From Macropodus opercularis (taxonomy: Eukaryota > Chordata > Actinopteri > Anabantiformes > Osphronemidae), in assembly GCA_030770545.1 (NCBI GenBank), contig CM061105.1:15490501-15554500 (forward strand): a stretch of DNA of 64,000 nt, given 5' to 3'. Both the position numbers and the translations under genes were made by a program. The notes under the pieces were generated by a model. That model was not told the origin of the DNA and made no database searches. It was given only the letters and a program-made list of their open reading frames with translations. How positions within the stretch are numbered: the first letter of the stretch is position 1; every line of letters begins with the position of its first letter. This document shows positions 1 through 13,144 of the stretch, in pieces.

Positions 1-1588
1 GCAGGTTTCCACAGCTTGCAGGATGGTCATTACATTTTCTGTCATTTGCTGCGGATTAATTTCAATCCCCTTGATAGCGCAGAGCTTTTCCCCTATTACA
101 GGTCGAAATCACGCCTGATGAATCATGGAAATGGCTCTGTTGATGAAAGGCGGCCATGAATAATCCCTGCAGCTCCTCCACACTTGATGTTCAGATTTTT
201 ACTGCCTCCCGCGTTCTGAACTCTCCCCCTGCTGCAAAATGGATGCCGACAGGCGGGATGACATTAAACGCATCCCGTGTAATGACAATAATAATATCAT
301 AAGATGATAATGTGAGGCCCTGTTTCCATTTGGCTGATAAGCTCCAGGAGGCTCCTCACACTCAGCCGTGTCTGATAGAAAAGTGTGCGTGAGCCGTGTC
401 GGCGTCATCAGCAGCTCTACTGCTACATAAACCAGAGAGTGACGGGGGCTTTTTTCAGAAATGAAATTAAGCCACTGTTCTGGAAAGACCTGCAAAAATA
501 TTTGAATAAAGACTGATTATATTGTTCATGGAGGAGAAACACAGGATACAATGGTTTCTGCAGAGCGTGTTTAGAAGGAGGCAGTCGGCTGCTACTGTTA
601 GTGTTTGCTCTGCGTCTGTGTGTCGCACAGAAGAGTTTTGTAAATGTCACACCAGCCTGGCCTTCCTGACAATCCCAACACAAGGCCCATCTGCCTGTGT
701 TCCGGGTCGCAGCCGAGCCAGGGAACAACGGGCAGAGCTCAGTCACAGCAGCGGCGCGGGTTCGTGGGGTTTGGGGGTGGAACGGGTCGGAAAGGCCGGG
801 TTAGGCCGGGTTAGGCCGCTCGTCTCGGTTTTCACGCAGTGCAGAGGTGACTGACATTTAGGACAAAGCGAACGCACCTGGTTCGGCTGCAAACGGAACC
901 GGCGCAGTGACATTTCACCGCGGACAGAAGCAATTTTCCAGGAGCATTGAGTTTGCTGAGACACAACTTAAGGCTTCATACATTTCACACAAACAAGGTG
1001 CAGAAAAGTAATTCATCCAAATTAAAGCTTTCCCCTCAACTTGCTGCGCTCTGCAGCTTTTCCAGCTTTGTTTACCGGATGTTGCTTGTTGTTACCTGTC
1101 TCGCTTACGAAGGGCAGCACAATAACACAAGGTGTTCTGGGAAGGAGTTTGTGCCTTGATTGATTTGCGTAGGCAGCTGTAATTAAGGGATTTAGTTTGT
1201 GAATTTTGAGTAGGAGTTGGATTCACACAGACTTACAGCTTATTAGACACCAAAACACAGCACTGTGCTTTCACATCTCTGCAAAGTTTCATGCCCACTA
1301 CAGCTTCATCTTTAGCCGCTGCCAAGCAACTACTGTACATGTATGCAGGATTAGCGCATGCGTGAGGATTTCCAGTCAGGACTTATAGGAAGCGTCATAG
1401 CACAGAAACAGCACCGACAGTCTTCAGTCCCGTCGACTCTGGAAACCACAACATCCTATTGGAGAGACTGAAACGTAGCAACAGCAACAATACGTCCATA
1501 CGCAGTTTGTCCCTTGCGGTTCTGTGCTTGGACCTGTCTTGTAATGTTCTTAGAAATAATGATGACACCCATGTGTTTTGTCTTACAG
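1..1588. other. tmeff1 intron, no exon seen; enhancer-like left part
   Basis: No reading frame here has both splice sites and similarity to the missing first follistatin-like domain, so I treat the stretch as intron upstream of the first visible tmeff1 exon. Positions 1-480 are evenly mixed in composition, lack simple repeats, and hold many TAAT/ATTA and TGATTTAT-like motifs, as seen in conserved non-coding elements; conservation itself cannot be seen from one sequence. A short direct repeat of a ten-base unit (ggccgggtta) occurs at 794-818. Confidence 0.5.
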
Positions 1589-4500
1589 ATGACGAGGGTT
1601 CAGGCTCCGACGGTGGAAAGAAGTTCACCAAGTGCAGCACTTGTAAATATGGAGCCGAGTGCGATGAAGATTCAGAGGACGTGTGGTGAGTCTTCATCGA
1701 TTTGAGGGCATCTTGTTCAGCAGCCCGATGGCCTTTACTCCAAAGCTGCTGCAGGAGTGCTGTGCTTCAGCCAGTTTCAATCGAAACCCCAGTTTGTCGC
1801 CGCGCTTGGTGCAGTTCGATTCCGAACAGTAACGGCGCTGGGCTGTGGACAAAGCAAAGCGCACTGAGAACCCCCTGTAAAAAGCTGAGCGAAGCACTGG
1901 AAACCTCCCCGAGTGCTTTAAAGTGAGACGTTTTAGATTTTTCTCTGTGAAAGGAAAGCAAAGCGGTGGGAAAAGGCACTGTACACGTTTAAAACCTCTA
2001 AATTGATTTGGAGGTGTGAGTCTGACGCTGAAGTTCACAGATCCTCATCACGGTAACTTAGCAACAGTCTTTGTCCCAAACTGAAACATTTTCACCTGGT
2101 CCAATTACAGTGAAAAACTTCAATACAACCATTTTGCTTTGGCCCCTGCACTGACAAAGGGATTAGTGCTTCCTCTATTTCACTACAACCAGATAGGACA
2201 CGAACTCCAGAGGGAAATATCGGCCTCATTAGCAGCCACATGTTCCACTGTGTCCACAATAAGGTTAGAAACCTGCTGCTGCCGCATGTGGAAACTATGA
2301 CACAGTAGAGACGCCCACGTGTTGTTTACAGGTCTTCAGTCAGACGGTTGAACTGTTGACTAATGAGATGTGTCTTCATTAAAAGTCTGCCTGTGTCTCG
2401 GTTAATGATTTAGTGATGATAGAGATCCGTGTGACGAAACCACACAAAGACGGAGGGCAGAACTTTCACTTCCTCTCCTCAGGTGCATATGTAACATCGA
2501 CTGCAGCGGCCACAACGAGAACCCGGTGTGCGCTACCGACGGGAACTCCTACAACAACCCCTGCCTGGTCCGAGAGGCGTCGTGCATGAAGCAGGAGCAG
2601 ATCGATGTCAAACATCTGGGCCGATGCCCCGGTAAGACACAGCCTGATGGAACAAGCTACACGTTGCTGCTCTGAACCACTGAGACGAGTCTCATCTCAG
2701 CATCCTCCATCTACATGGAGATGCTGGTATATAGGGCTTTGTCTCCTAAACTAAAGCCCGCCCCTAATGGCAACTGACCAATCACAGAATAGCCTCATAA
2801 AACACAGCGGGTCGAACTACAGCACAGACATTTAATGAACAGTAACTTAATTAAGTAGCAGCGAGAAAATCATAAACAAATGCATGAAAAGTTAGTTGTT
2901 TGTTGAGTTAGTTCTATTTTTAATTTTTCTTCTGCATAAATAATAATAACTGATCTGAAGTCCTGACACTAAAACCAGCAGCAGAGCGAGGCGTGTACGA
3001 AATAATGCAATTAATCAATTACATTCCTTCCAAAAACATCTTAGTTGTTGTACAGTTTCATAGGGACATAACTGCAGCGGATCTAATAATCCAGCATCAA
3101 GAGGCTAAACACATCTCCTGCAGTGGCTAATAACGACATAATCACTGCAGCAATAATGGAAACGGGCTTTAGTTTAATTAAAATATTCTTTCAGGTCAAA
3201 TGATAAAAGTATCAAACCTTTCCGAGTCACAGGTGAAGGCTTCTCTCTGCTGCTCTGTTCACTGATCACCACAAGATCTCAGACTCACAAGAAGTGAGTT
3301 TTCACATGTCAGCAAACAGAACATGTTGTAGCTGTCAGCAGTAACGGCGACTCAGGAAGCTGCCGGACTCGCTGCTCCATCAGCTTTCTCCTGATAGAGT
3401 ATCCTTCCCATCAGGTGGATCACAGGGAGCGTCACAGACTGGCTGCTGTAACGTGTGTGTACAAGCAGGGGAATGTGAACAGCGGTCGTTTCAGTCGTAG
3501 TCCTTCTTCCCCACTCAGGGAGCGAGGGGAGCCTGTGGCACTGTGCGTAGGAGGTGGAGGGAGTGTAGACAGCATCCCTCCGCCTCTCAGCCACAACACC
3601 ACGAGCATCGAGCTCTGTGCCTCCCTGATTAAAGTGCCCAGCTCTGTCATGTCGCGGCCCCCCACAGAGTCACAGGACTGAAGCAGGGAGCCTCTGCAGA
3701 AAATGCAGTTTGCTCTGAAGATGAATACGTCTTCATCTTCAGACGCAGAAACTCAAGCTTCTGAGGAAGAAATCCAGAAATCTAGATGAAAGGAGAGGGA
3801 GCTGAGTCCTGTAGTGCACGTATGGCTTTCAACAAAACCGCCCAACATTCGTAAAGCATCTTACCTTCATTCATCATGAGCTTTGTTAATAGAATACCAT
3901 TCATGAGAATAAGACAAAAGAGCAGCGAGGGAAGAAGGAACATTTAGGACAGAACAGTACAGTCAACACATCAAGCATTACTCTCCTCTGAACTCAGAGA
4001 CAACTTCATCCCTTCGTTTTCAATGGACATAAGCATCAAGCCTCGTTTTATTCAAAGCGTTCTCACGTTCTTTTCTGCAGCTCTGACAACTGCTAAAAGT
4101 ATTAAAAAACACTGACGGTAACAGACTCTTTAAAGCAAGGAGGGTAAACGGTGCATTTCGCTGACCTCCGTCTCCATCGTGGTGTCTCTACACCTCCAGC
4201 CTGTTCGGCTCTGCGAGGCCTCTTTGATCCCGCTGTTAACTGATGTGCACGAGCAGGCAGCGGATCTGAAAGCGCCGCATGCTGCTCTGCGATGGCCAGC
4301 AGCGAAGCTCTGACGCCAACTTACTGTTCGGCCAACGGCTGAGAATGAAGGAATATTCATGAGAGACAAGAAAGGCTCGGTCAGCGGGGGGTCTACCTCC
4401 ACGGAGCAATGCGTGGAGTAACGAGCCTTTCAGCTGGACCTGACCTGGGCTGGGTCCATTCTGTTCAGCTTCTCCTATGAGCTCGTCTCCAGCCAGTCTT

Positions 4501-7500
4501 CACACACAGAGAACCTATCTCTACTGCAACAGAACGACGCAGCCGTGCGCTTTCTCGCACTTCCTTGAGAGACAGTAAATAGTTAGATTTCTGCAGATTT
4601 GGATTCAGGCCTCGCTGCTCGACTGGAGGGTGGGCGAGAGCAGATATCAGCCTCCTCTGTGTGTGTACAGATGGATAAATCCGCCCGCTGATGCTTCGCT
4701 CACTGTTTTATTGAACCCAAATTGGAAAATCCCATCATCCAGACTTGTTGAGCTGCAGAAAATGGACGCTATAACCTCTGTGAGTTATGAAAGAGGCTCG
4801 TTTCACACCAATAAACTGGCCTGTAAATGAAAAGCATTTCCCCGAGCCTGAGAGACTCTCAGGAAACACTCAGTGATGTTCAGATGAAAGCAGAGACTCG
4901 GAGTGAAGCAGCTCCTCTCCGCTCCGTCCGGCTCTGACATTCTTTACTTCTGGATATTACTTTGACAAGTGTAAACAAACATAACTGCATTATTCAGATA
5001 TAGCGTTGCGGTAATATTCCTCAGTAATCCCGTGGATGGTTGCAGTCAGGAGTCAACAGGCCGTGAACATGCCGACGGCCCATCGCTGCTCATCACGTTA
5101 TTCTGTTGATCTGTGCTTTTACGGCTAAACTGTGAAGTTAATCCAGATGCATTTGTGCCTAAACTCTGCCCATTTAGACTCATATTAGCTTTATTCTCTT
5201 GTAAATGTCATTTTAAATAGATAAAATTGACATTGTGTCCTATTAAGTGACACCATGACAGAAGGCCGGTGGGAATATGGTTTTGGAAGGTGAATAAACA
5301 CGAAGCCACTTCAGTACTGACGGCACCTGAGGATGTTCTGTTTGTCGTATGTCAGTGTAAGTGCCCTCACTCCCAGATATTCCTCTCCAATGTTTCATCC
5401 TATTTAAATTCTGCAGACGCAGGTCATTATTCCACATTAACTTGCTGATGTAGTAAAATGCTGAATTGATGTTGTTTCACCCTCGGTAAACGCTGCTGAC
5501 TGCACAACTGTGACTGTTTCATCTCTGCCATGAATCAGCCTCATTATCGAAACCGTGTCAGACAAATTAATGCGTCTAATCACCGACGTTTTCAATTAAC
5601 CCTCAAACCAAGCATGAAGTTTGTTGCTACAGGAGCAGAGCTTTGATTCCACGAGACATTAATCCAGACCTCGTTACGCGCGTGTTTCCGTGTGGCTCGC
5701 TCCTTCGGTCAGCTCTGAATGATGCTACAGAGCTGGCGATTTGCCTAAAACCAGATGCTCTACATACATAATGTCATATGAATTATTTCCCGTGATTTTG
5801 GAAATGGCTTGATTGAGTACCGACCCACCTCGCTGAGCCGGGTTCAGGGGTTGTTTTCAGTAACTCGGTCTCGAACATGATGATCACAAAATACGTTTGT
5901 CCAAAACTCGAATAGTTTGCGGATTGATGTAATTTTCCGTTTGTTTCGTGTAATTGAGCGAGTGCTGGCCCAGACTCACGGGACGTATCACCTCCACTTT
6001 CTATTATCTCCCACAGCTTTAAGATCAATGCAAACACCGAAGTCCGATGAATCATCTTAGCTCTTGTGATCCACCACTGATTTATTCTTCTTCCATGCAG
6101 TGAGCTGGGAGTGTTAGACGTGTTAGAAGCTTTATTAGCAGCCGCACTTTGCTGCCTGATGTTGGTGCCAGCGCCCAGAGCTCCTCCAGCCTCCAGTTTG
6201 CCGTGAGATCTGATTTATGTTGATAGACTCACCTTGAATCACAAGGTGTCGTCTTACTGGACACGCGCTCTGGACTCTCTCGCTCTCGGTGGGTGTGGGC
6301 AGGATTTATGGATTTTTTCATCAGGGCTTATTGCTTTGAGGTGGCCTGTGACCAGGAGCCCGACTGGCTGAAGGAGCTGCTGGGTGAGTGGGAGTCTAGC
6401 ACCCTGAGGTGAAGAGCACCTGCCCTCTCTGCTGATCCTCTGTCCTCGCAGGCCGACATTTTAATCCACAGAGCAGCAGCGGGTTCGTGTTCGTAGCAGA
6501 AACCACCGTCAACAAGATTTAGTTTGACCACGAAATGCCTGGGATGCACAGATGTAGGGACTTTAGATGATCTTACAACGTCGCAAATTGAAAAATAGGC
6601 ATCACAAACCACGACTACATTCAAAGTTCAGCTGTTGATGCATGTGTCAGAAGTTTAATTGAAGAAACCTGCGTCAGTTGTCTGCTCCAATGTTCTGATG
6701 ATGGCGTGTTACTGTTGTGAAGTTCAGTCAGCTCACAAACATCAAAGCCGATGGTTTATACAAAACCGATTCTCTGGAACAAATCAATCTGTGCTCAAAC
6801 AGAGAAGGTTGGTTTGAATGAAGTATAAGGAGGCTGAGCTGGAGGAGGGGGAGGCGAAGGAGAGAGGACGAGGAGATGGAGAGAAGGAGAAGGACGCAGC
6901 AGAACGAAACAAGCTCTGTCAATATTTCCTCAGGAATGATGGAGCATTAAAAATGGATGAGTGTGTGTTCGTGGACTTCAGCTGCTGTGCACCAGCATGA
7001 GCTGAACAGACAAATAGTGGAGAAAATCTCTGTGAGAAGGACAAAGGCTTGGTTTGAAGGGGGAGACTCTGAGTTTAATTGTTGCTGTCAGGGAACAAAT
7101 GAAGTGAAAGAGTGTCCTCCAAGGCGATCGACGGCTCCTCCTCCGCTGTGACGACACAAAGCCTTCAGCAGATCATCAGCAGAAAACAAACACTAAGCAC
7201 TAAACCCTCTGCCTGCTTGTTTGTTTGCTGTCATCGACCACCTCCACACACACACACACACACAGAGCCTGACCCTCAACTCTGGCAAACGGAGTGAAAC
7301 TCAGACGGCGGGTAAACATCCTCCACTTCCCTTAGTCTGTCCTGAGCAGTAAACAGCACACGGCCAATAAACAGATTAGACACGACACGGTTGAAAAGGC
7401 CAAGTTGTTCATAATTCTTCTCACAATTCTGACTGATTGTACGTAACCAACTCTGTGCATCTGTTTCCTCCACAGCTGACAAGGACAAACATGGGAAGAA

Positions 7501-10500
7501 AGACGACAGCAGCCCTTTCAAAGTAAACGTCTTAGGTAAGGAAAAACGTGTCTCCCAGTTGGAGTCACGTCGGTTTCGTGTTGTCCGTCTTATCGCTGAG
7601 AGGAAACACGAGCGCTGCGATCAGATCACAGCCGAGTACGGTAAGGTCAGCCCAGCGAGTACATCCATCACTGGGATCAATCGACTCACAATGACGTAGA
7701 GCTCACACACAACACAAGGGACTATTAAAACGAACAGACTCTTGTTTAATAAAGCGACAGGATCCTCGAAATGTGGCGCGAAAAAGGACGTGGAGTCTGT
7801 GACAGGATCAGAAATGGGAGGATCAATGACATGATGAAATGACGTGTGTTGAACGTAGCCACATCCAGACGCGAAGCGGATGTTGAAGGTGCCAAAGAGG
7901 AAGATGGACTGTGACCCTCATCCGTCCATCCTCTCAGGACCATGAACACGGTCCAGGACGGTCCCTGCAGTGGTTGAGCTTTTTCAGTCCGGACACCAGA
8001 GCAACACTGCTGGTGTTCAAACGACTCGCTGTCCCGTTACCTCAGCTGACAGTGACCCGTCCCGCAGCCTTTGAGCAACCTGTTAACCTGCGCTTGAACC
8101 AGCTGAGAACCAATAACTGCAGGATAAAACCCAATTAAATCTTCTTACTGCTCAATAATGTCCTGGTGCCAACAGAGCAGGAACCTGCCTCCTCACAGAT
8201 ACTAAGAATAATGAGCGTACGCCGTCGAGCGCGGAGCGAGGCTGCGATTTCCACAAAGTAAACACAGATTAGTGGAGCAGAACGAGGGCGTCTTGCGTTA
8301 CCATTGAGCTGCACGATGCAAATGGAGTCACCAGAGTTTAAAGAGGAGATGAAACACAATCATCTGCAGCCCTCTGTGCAGTGACTAAAATGTCTCAGGG
8401 GAATAATTCCTCCGCTGCTCTGTCAGGTCCTTTACTTTGACTCTTAGCTTGTACTCGCTGACAGACAATAGGAGGATTGGATTAAACCTCCGCATTGTCA
8501 ACATCGCAAGCGGCAACGAACACGGCAGCACATATCTGATGTTAATACTGTGAGACGGATCCGGGAAACAGCTGTCGTCTGGTTTCTCCGACTGATGGCA
8601 ATGATCCCGTCCTGCTCTTCTGAACATTCTGCTCATCTCTTGTGAAGTGGCTCCGCTTCTTGGTTCTTCAGTGTCAGTTGCTACTTTGCTTTACGACCAC
8701 GTCCAGTAATGTTGACCTTGTGCGACCTTCCTGTCCCGGTGCATCGACACGTGGACTCCTCTAGAACCCTGGGGGTACGTGGTACCTGGCAGCAGATATC
8801 AGCAGCAGATCCTTTGAGTTGGCCTCCATGGGTCCTAGCGCTCAGGTCGAGATATGCAGTGAATCAGATTCAAGTCAGTCAGTATCAATATTAATAATTA
8901 TGCTCAAACACACAAAGTCTAGTGGATCAACAGGAAAGGATGCTGCATTTCCTTCCTTTCAGCATCTTGCTACTAATTTCTACGCTGCATGAGGCTTTAG
9001 AAATTAAATCTGCTTAGAATAAACTGTCAAGTAAATTATCATCATTAATATTTTCATCTCGGTGAGGACGCGTTAGTAGTTCTCTGACTCCCAGGATGCT
9101 GAAGTGACACATTTGTTCAATGTGCAATTACAGTGTCACAAGTGGATCCGTGGAGGTATCATGTTGGTACAGGTGGTGATTATCCTCTTTGTTAAAGCTG
9201 CAGCTCACAGATCAACAACTCAACACAACGAACTGCTTCCTTTAATCACTCGCTGCTTTTTTCTGACAACTGAAGTCACACAAGCAGAAGCACAAAAGTT
9301 GAATGTTCGTTGTTATTAAATGTTTTTTCATGCTAATGAGATGTTGAAGAAGTTACTTCGGTCTGTTTCCTTTGCTGCAGCGATTGCTTCATATTGTGTT
9401 TCCTTATTGCTGTAGTGAATTATGCTGAACCGAGGCTCCCCCTGTGTGAATGCGTGGTTTAGAAGTAACTCTGTGAATCGTAGCTCAAAAGGGATGAAGA
9501 TGATTTTAGGATTGAATAGTTTGTTCAAAAAACCAATTTCACATGAGTTAGGGGTGAAATACCAGACGTTATACTTTGTACCTGTGTCTCTTTCAGAAAC
9601 CACAGGTCTGGACCACAGTGACGGTTTCTACGCCGGGATGCCGGTGCCCTGCGCTGACAGCTACACCGGCTTCTGTGTTCACGGGAAATGTGAGATGAAA
9701 TACAACATGGTCACCTGCAGGTCCGTCATCGATTGTGTCCTCTTGAAGTACTCACACGAACAGTGTAGACGTTTGCTGCATCCCTTGTTCCCTCCCACGT
9801 AGCGATATCAGAACCTGCTGGGTTGCAGGTGTATGACACGGTTTGAAGCTTGCTCTGCAGATGCATCCTCGTTGCTGCCTCTTTGTCTGTCTGTCACTTC
9901 CACCATAAACGTGGAAAGTCCGCAATTCCTGCAAACGAAAGGCTAAACTGCCAGTAAGATAAGAACTAGTTAAGACGACTTGATTGCCGTGTCAGTGTCA
10001 GGTGTCTGGTACCAGATCTGCTTGGTTTGGTCACAGCTGTCTTCCTGTGTGTTCCAGATGTGACGCAGGCTACAAAGGTCCTCAGTGTGACGAGCCTACG
10101 GACTTCAACATACTCTACGTGGTCCCCAGCGGACAGAAGCTGCACTACGTCCTCATCGCCGCCATCATCGGAGCCGTGCAGATCGCCATCATCGTCGCCG
10201 TGGTGATGTGCATCACGAGGTGAGACGTAGTGAATAGGATGCAGGTTCTCCTCCCTGTGAACGAACGGACAACGCTGGGAAGAGAGAGGCAGGTTGTTCA
10301 GTCGGAGTCAACTCCAGGCTCTTCTATAATGTGCAGAGGAAGCTGTGCAGCGGTAACGTGAGGCCCATCAGTTTGTGTCCTCGCATCCAGTAATAACTGG
10401 TTTTGTTGAGACATTTTCACATGTTTTCTAAATGATGTTTGTTTTGCCTGGACAACTCTGGAGGTGTGTTTGACGTCTGTCGGGCCTGAGGACGCTGCTG

Positions 10501-10894
10501 GTGACAGTCGAGGCTTAAAGCTGAAGTAAACAGGATTTCTGGCTGAAGTATCAGAAGCCAGGATTCCCATTTTCAGTTTGCACTCGCTCTCCTGAAATCT
10601 TCTTTCTTCTTTGTTTTCCTATCGAAGGACAGATTTAGTTTTCATTCCACCAACATGTTTGTGTCCATCTAAGTCATAAAAGAGCTCTGACAACAGGAAA
10701 TAAAGCAGAGCTGGGATTAGAACGTAAGCAGCTGTGTGCATGCACGTGAAAGTTAGCAGTTGTCTGCTGCTTGTCTTGTGAAACTAAATGTTTGTGTCTG
10801 TGTCTCTAGGAAATGCCCAAAAAACAACAGGGGTCGTCGGCAAAAGCAAAACCTGGGACACTTTTCCTCGGACACTAACAACAGGATGGTATAG
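1589..10894 (+). CDS. tmeff1: tmeff1, 3' part (last six coding exons)
   Basis: Single-pass membrane protein with two follistatin/Kazal-like domains and one EGF-like domain, implicated in the TMEFF family in modulating Nodal/TGF-beta signalling at the cell surface. Visible exons: 1589-1685, 2483-2631, 7476-7535, 9597-9720, 10058-10219, 10810-10894; all junctions are AG/GT and the phases join into 224 residues plus a split first codon. Seen in order: an acidic stretch (DDEGSGSDGG); the second Kazal-like domain (CICNIDCS ... NPVCATDG ... VREASCMKQEQID); a short Lys/Asp-rich linker; a six-cysteine EGF-like domain (PCADSY ... HGKCEMK ... CRCDAGYKG); a TM helix (VLIAAIIGAVQIAIIVAVV); a basic tail with KCPKNNRGRRQKQNLGHF ending in RMV. 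The TM and tail fit TMEFF1; TMEFF2 instead ends in STRLI. The next gene, cavin4, supports this. The first exons (signal peptide, first Kazal domain) lie left of the window. The EGF position equivalent to the ErbB-contacting Arg is Gln. Duplicate copy a or b cannot be decided. Confidence 0.93.
2632..7475 (+). other. tmeff1 intron (4.8 kb), no gene
   Basis: Intron between the second Kazal-domain exon and the short linker exon, donor gtaaga and acceptor ccacag. Open frames of 60-98 codons occur on both strands but none has usable splice context or a recognisable domain. Positions 5,780-6,060 are rich in homeobox-like cores and may be a conserved non-coding element. A GA-rich tract lies at about 6,835-6,905. 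Confidence 0.6.
7246..7265. repeat. short (CA)n microsatellite
   Basis: About ten uninterrupted CA units inside a tmeff1 intron, some 210 bases before the linker exon. Confidence 0.9.
7536..9596 (+). other. tmeff1 intron (2.1 kb), nothing coding
   Basis: Donor gtaagg, acceptor tttcag. I see no exon, RNA gene or recognisable transposon. A long frame running into the EGF exon from 9,422 is intron read-through. Confidence 0.6.
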
Positions 10895-13144
10895 CCGCGT
10901 TTGTTGTCGATTCTTTTTGATAGGTTTTTTCTTACGCCGTGGGAATCCCATTTTTTAACGGTAGATGTGTGGTGTTCTGTTTGCTCCTGGGAAAAGAAGA
11001 CGAGTAATAATAGTCATTGAAGGGGCCTTAGTTTCTCTCCTCTCCGTTTTGGATGCGATCGTCGCACACTCACGTGCGCGATGCTGACTCTTTTCCGTTC
11101 CTGCTGCAAGACAAAGTACAAGAAGCCTCATAAAGAAAACCCACCGTCACCTTGCATTGATACACGTGTGCTGTGTTAACTCCTTCAACCTGCTTCATTA
11201 GAGGTTTTGTTAAGTATCTTTGGTAGCAGAGCAGTGTCTGCCCCTCTGGAATGTGCTTTTTATTGAGAGTGATTCTTTCTACGCCCCCTTTATTTCTCTT
11301 TTCACTAATAATGTGCAGCTGATGACCAAATTTTACTGGCATTTGTTCTTTTCGTTTAGAAGGTAACGGGGACAGATATGGACATAGATACGTTTACACT
11401 AGTTCTTTTGGTATGAAACTCCATGTAAAGACTTCACTGTGTCTAAACAAGCTAATTTATTATACTGATGATGATTATTTTTTATTGAAGTAGTTTTTAC
11501 TTTTTGCTTTAATTTGAAACATTGCTTTCTTAATTCTAGTACCTATATATGCGCATGACTTGTGACTGTGTACTGTGGTGTAGTTTTAACTTTCTAAAAA
11601 GAAAAGCCGGGGCCTCCACGAGTGCCGGCAAAATCCGAACGCGGCAGAAGATGTTTGGAAAGTCGAAGGTTTTTACTTGATGTTAATGAAAGGAATGTGT
11701 TTGAAAAGCCGTCTCTCTCCACACCACAAACAGGAGGAGCTCTTGGAGTAGAGGTAGCAGTGCTTCAGAGCTTCAACCGCCAGGGTCAAGCTGACTGTAA
11801 CACCTTAATGTTCACCCGCCATGAATCTCAATTCACAGGAAACAGGCGGCGGCCGCTTGAGTTTGCACGACTATCCGTAAAATGAGTTTGATTCTTAACG
11901 CCATTTTTATGGAAACGAAAGAAGTCTTGGTTGAATGGAGCCTTCTCTCTGAATGTGACCGACATCTTTTTCTTTTGTTTCTTTCCTCCAAGCGCAGACA
12001 AAGCTAATAATCCTGCGTCGCTTACGCCACAGTGACCCCGATTCCTTCTTGCAGATTTTACTGGCATTCAGCTAATCCACCGTCACCGAGGCCTCGTAGC
12101 GTAATAAATGTTGCGATGTTTTAGTGTTGAACCGTGAGGACAGATACTGTTTACTACATGTAAAAAGTCACGTGATGGACAAATAAGATCTCATAAGATT
12201 CAGATTTGATTAAACAACTGTGTAGCTGCTGAAAATGCCCCTAACTTTTCTTTAAATCAATTTCATGGTAGCATTTTTATGTTTCACATCAAATTCCCAG
12301 CAAACATAAACGTCCAGTATTATGAAGTATTAGACTTTATTCTGTGAGTCGGCAGCAGCGGCGATGCTGTGGCAGCTGCAGTGAGGCAGATTGCTTCCGT
12401 TTGTGTTGTTAGGATGAATCCACACGCTGCTGTGATGCTGTGTTGGTGATGATGGTGATCTTCAGTAGCATCTGCTAGGTCAACGGTCTCACATACTCAC
12501 AGGCCAACCAGTGTTCACAGTCACAGCCGTTCTAAGGTCTGATGTCAGTCATTTGCACTTCGCTGAGTTTGAACCATGAACAGTCTGAATGTTCTGTTTC
12601 CTGTTGTGATGTGAAGATGTGTGAGCAGTGTTTTCTAAATCAGGACCACGCGCCCTAGTAACTGCACGTTAACGCTACTGGCGTCAGCCAACAAAACGGT
12701 CTGACTCGAATCCAAAGGTGTGGACCGGAGAGCAGCTGTGGTGTAAACCTGGTTCCTCTGAGTGACCTGCGCCTGAACGCACCATGAAACCTGTCATATT
12801 AACCACCTGTCAATCAACAGTAGGAGAAATGTGCAGTTTCCAGGCAGCGAAGGTCCTGATTTGGCCACTTACAGGCCGCGACACCAGATGTGTGTGAGCA
12901 CAGCTGAGGTCTAACGTGGTTCACGGAGGTTCGTGTCTGTTTTTACTTCCTGTCACGGTTTTCCAGCTACGTCTTAGTCTGCGTCAGGTTGTAGGTCCGC
13001 GCCCCCCCTCTCCCCCTCTGAGCAACGTGTTTCTACTTGTCGTCGACCATCGCAGCCGTGACTTCTCTAAATGTGACTAGAATGTGTTTGACATGTTAAT
13101 ATTCTGCATGTAGGCTTTGAGGCTATTTTTGGTCTCTCAATAAA
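10895..13144 (+). other. tmeff1 3' UTR (probable)
   Basis: Follows the TAG stop at 10,892-10,894. The stretch is AT-rich with no supported frame. The first clear AATAAA followed by a T-rich stretch is at 13,139, implying a 3' UTR of about 2.25 kb; the actual end needs transcript data. Confidence 0.5.
13139..13144 (+). promoter_or_regulatory. poly(A) signal AATAAA, probably of tmeff1
   Basis: Canonical hexamer about 2.24 kb after the tmeff1 stop, preceded by T-rich and followed by TGTTTTTTT-like sequence. It is the best candidate in the region; alternatives further on (ATTAAA near 13,757) cannot be excluded. Confidence 0.5.

Noticed and set aside
9422..9802. 126-codon frame as its own gene
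   Set aside because: Intron read-through into the tmeff1 EGF exon and out past its donor.
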